From positions 5,974,501-6,038,500 of the forward strand of contig OX365952.1 in NCBI GenBank assembly GCA_947247005.1: DNA of 64,000 nucleotides. The letters run 5' to 3'. A program made the position numbers and the translations under genes. Under the pieces are notes generated by a model. It did no database searches. It was not told the DNA's origin and saw only the letters and a program-made list of their open reading frames with translations. This document shows, one piece after another, positions 62,074 to 64,000 of this stretch; positions within the stretch are counted from its first letter, which is position 1, and each line of letters starts with the position of its first letter. This DNA is from Spisula solida (Eukaryota; Mollusca; Bivalvia; Venerida; Mactridae).

Positions 62074-64000
62074 AATAATTATTTAAGTAATAATAAAATG
62101 TTACTCATCTTTCAAACAAGAAAAGATAGACTGGTTGATGACGAATGGACGAAGGGTGGTCATGAAAGCTCATATAGATTGTATTAAAGCACATGTATTG
62201 TTACATTTTGTTCTGATAAATGTGTCTAAATCTTAAAGGCTGAGATAATCTAGATGGCAAAGTTTATGACCACCCCATTTAATTATTACCTGGCAAATAT
62301 GAAGCGGGCATGAACATATGCGGATCATGTTGCAATTCAAAAAGATAATATTAGGTCAGACAGGGAAGGCAGCACTTAGCTTACCCAGCCGAGCACAAAC
62401 AACATGAAAAGCACACACGGCACAATGCCCAACTGAACCAATCGAGCAAAGAAAACATAAAACACATCTGTCAAGGTCCGCAAAAGTATAATGAATTAGT
62501 TTCAGCAACCAAAAACTGAATGCCCTAGCTGAATGACCAATTTTCCACAGAAAAAGGACTATTTTGCCTAGTTTTAGCTGTCAGACATCCTAAAATGAAA
62601 AAAGTGCCCAACACACTGTCGAACAAGAAAAATGATCCGCCCACGTCCAAGCCGTTAAAAAGCTGATTGGAATAGTTTCAGCAAACAAAAGGCGGAATTC
62701 CCACGCTGAATGACCTAGTTACAACAGTAAAACTGCTGAAATACATACATGTAGTTTTAGCTGCCTTAAGCCCTAAAAGTTAAATAACAGTATTAAACGC
62801 TGAAAGGCATTGTTTCAGCTGAATGACATAGTTTTAGCAATAAGTAAGCCGAAAGCCCGAGCTGGATAACCTAGTTTCATTACGGAAAATGTCCTAGCTA
62901 AATAACCCAGCCACAACAAGTCGAGATATACCGAAGTAAAAAACCACGACACAAAACCAAGTGGACGCCCCAGCCGGATGACATAGTTTCAATAAGCAAA
63001 ATGCTGCAGTTAAATGATCAAGCATCAACAAGTCGAGATATGTCCAAGTGAGCAACCACGTAACATGACCACAGTGGACGCCCCAGCCGAATGACCTAAT
63101 TAAAATAATTAAAATATTTAGTAGAAAAAGTAAATTGTTGTAGTCGAACAAGTCGAATTATGTCTAAGTGAACCACCACGCTACATGACAACTCTGGACG
63201 ATAGGGCACAAGAAACAAACAACAGAAAACTACATCCATAACGCCACAATTGTACATTAACCCATGAACGAACCGGGTAGCATCCGAATCGCGCGAACGA
63301 AATAGTTAGGGGACAGCCAGCAAATGCGAATAAATAACCCCTAGCTCCTCAGAACTTTTGGCCCCGGTCAGAAAAATGAATACCGTCAAATTATGACATA
63401 TTTTTTATTATGTAAGATTGTATTTATACCGTTTATAACTCCACTTTAAACGGTACTGGAGTTACAATCCAGATACTAGCCCAAATTTTAATAATTAAAC
63501 AAAATACGAAACTACAGGCAGTAGCAACGCCAACAGAAACAGCGGGACACCAAAGGACACACGATAACAAAAAGGAACAGAAATATACAACGTAACTTGA
63601 AAAGGCGCAGACCATGCCCAACATAAAAACTAGCACTCGAACATGTTATACAAAACTGGGCATCCCGAAAGTCTGCTTCTTCAGTCAGTCAAACTAAAAC
63701 GGAGCAAGAGCCAGGTGGTAAGAAAATAACAACCGCACAACACACACACACCACAAGGACAATCCACAACAGATACCGAGTACATTCAATTTTTGAAAGA
63801 TCCGAAGCAGCCTTTTCCTGGAAAACGAATTTGCAAAATATTTGTTTCTATTTATACTATAAAGTGGACAATACATACATAGGGGAAGGTTGACCAAGGG
63901 GCGTCCGCCTTGGTACGGACAACTACAAATGTCACCGGGGCTTAAACGTTTAACAGCGCACCAAACTTCACAATAACCCAATAAACACCCTTATAGAACA
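62074..64000. repeat. Degenerate repeat region at the right edge
   Basis: Blocks of the form AACAAGTCGAGATAT … AACCACG … GTGGACGCCCCAGCCG … ATGAC.TAGTTT recur at about 62918, 63030 and 63148 with a period of roughly 115–120 bp. Looser copies of 'GCTGAATGACCTAGTTT' run back to 62520. Open frames on the minus strand here do not look like genes. Confidence 0.5.

Noticed and set aside
62894..63981. Cys-rich and hydrophobic minus-strand open frames at the right edge
   Set aside because: They overlap degenerate repeats and have no splice, start or domain support.

Overview
The window is eukaryotic and AT-rich. Its genes are split by GT–AG introns and it is packed with transposable elements. Several repeats are types I associate with bivalve molluscs: 'GCTCACCTG…GTCCGTCCGTC' modules, 'TATGCCCCC…GGGGGCATA' modules, tRNA-derived SINEs, and elements carrying CGAGCGAAGCGAGC motifs. 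A bivalve or related marine invertebrate is the best guess. No rRNA gene, CRISPR array or bacterial operon was seen.

The main object is a DNA transposon of about 20.5 kb at 3429–23973. It has ~410-bp terminal inverted repeats (3429–3840 and 23563–23973) and a 9-bp flanking direct repeat, GTATAACGA. It holds two apparently intact, convergent, multi-exon genes. The plus-strand gene (4054–15048, seven exons, 917 codons plus stop by my splice model) has a Myb/SANT-like N-terminus and a DUF6589-type C-terminus, and is the likely transposase. The minus-strand gene (23262–18482, five exons, 478 codons) is a RecQ-like SF2 helicase with all core motifs. This layout fits the helicase-encoding Academ lineage ('AcademH' from memory). 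Smaller MITEs, SINEs and a LINE fragment are nested in its introns and in the 15–18.5 kb spacer.

Left of it, a pogo/Tigger/Jerky-type DDE transposase gene lies on the minus strand (2455 to beyond base 1). It has three introns, a deletion in its DNA-binding region, and a C-terminal tail made of in-frame 42-bp and 63-bp repeats.

From 24 to 58 kb, four tiny symmetric phase-1 exons on the minus strand (53920–53879, 52982–52941, 33393–33322, 31973–31929) look like a real host gene built by duplicating a two-exon unit. Its large introns hold a 1.3-kb mariner-like element and a decayed LINE-like coding region (coiled coil, SGNH hydrolase domain, start of an endonuclease) broken by a 1.45-kb foldback element and a bivalve repeat. 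They also hold a 4.6-kb element with ~740-bp inverted repeats around a 42-bp tandem array, and LINE endonuclease fragments.

From 58 to 62.1 kb is another non-autonomous transposon with ~480-bp inverted repeats and repeated subterminal motifs. The last 1.9 kb is degenerate repeat sequence. All exon structures come from hand translation and splice phase only, and family names rest on recognised motifs, not on database searches.
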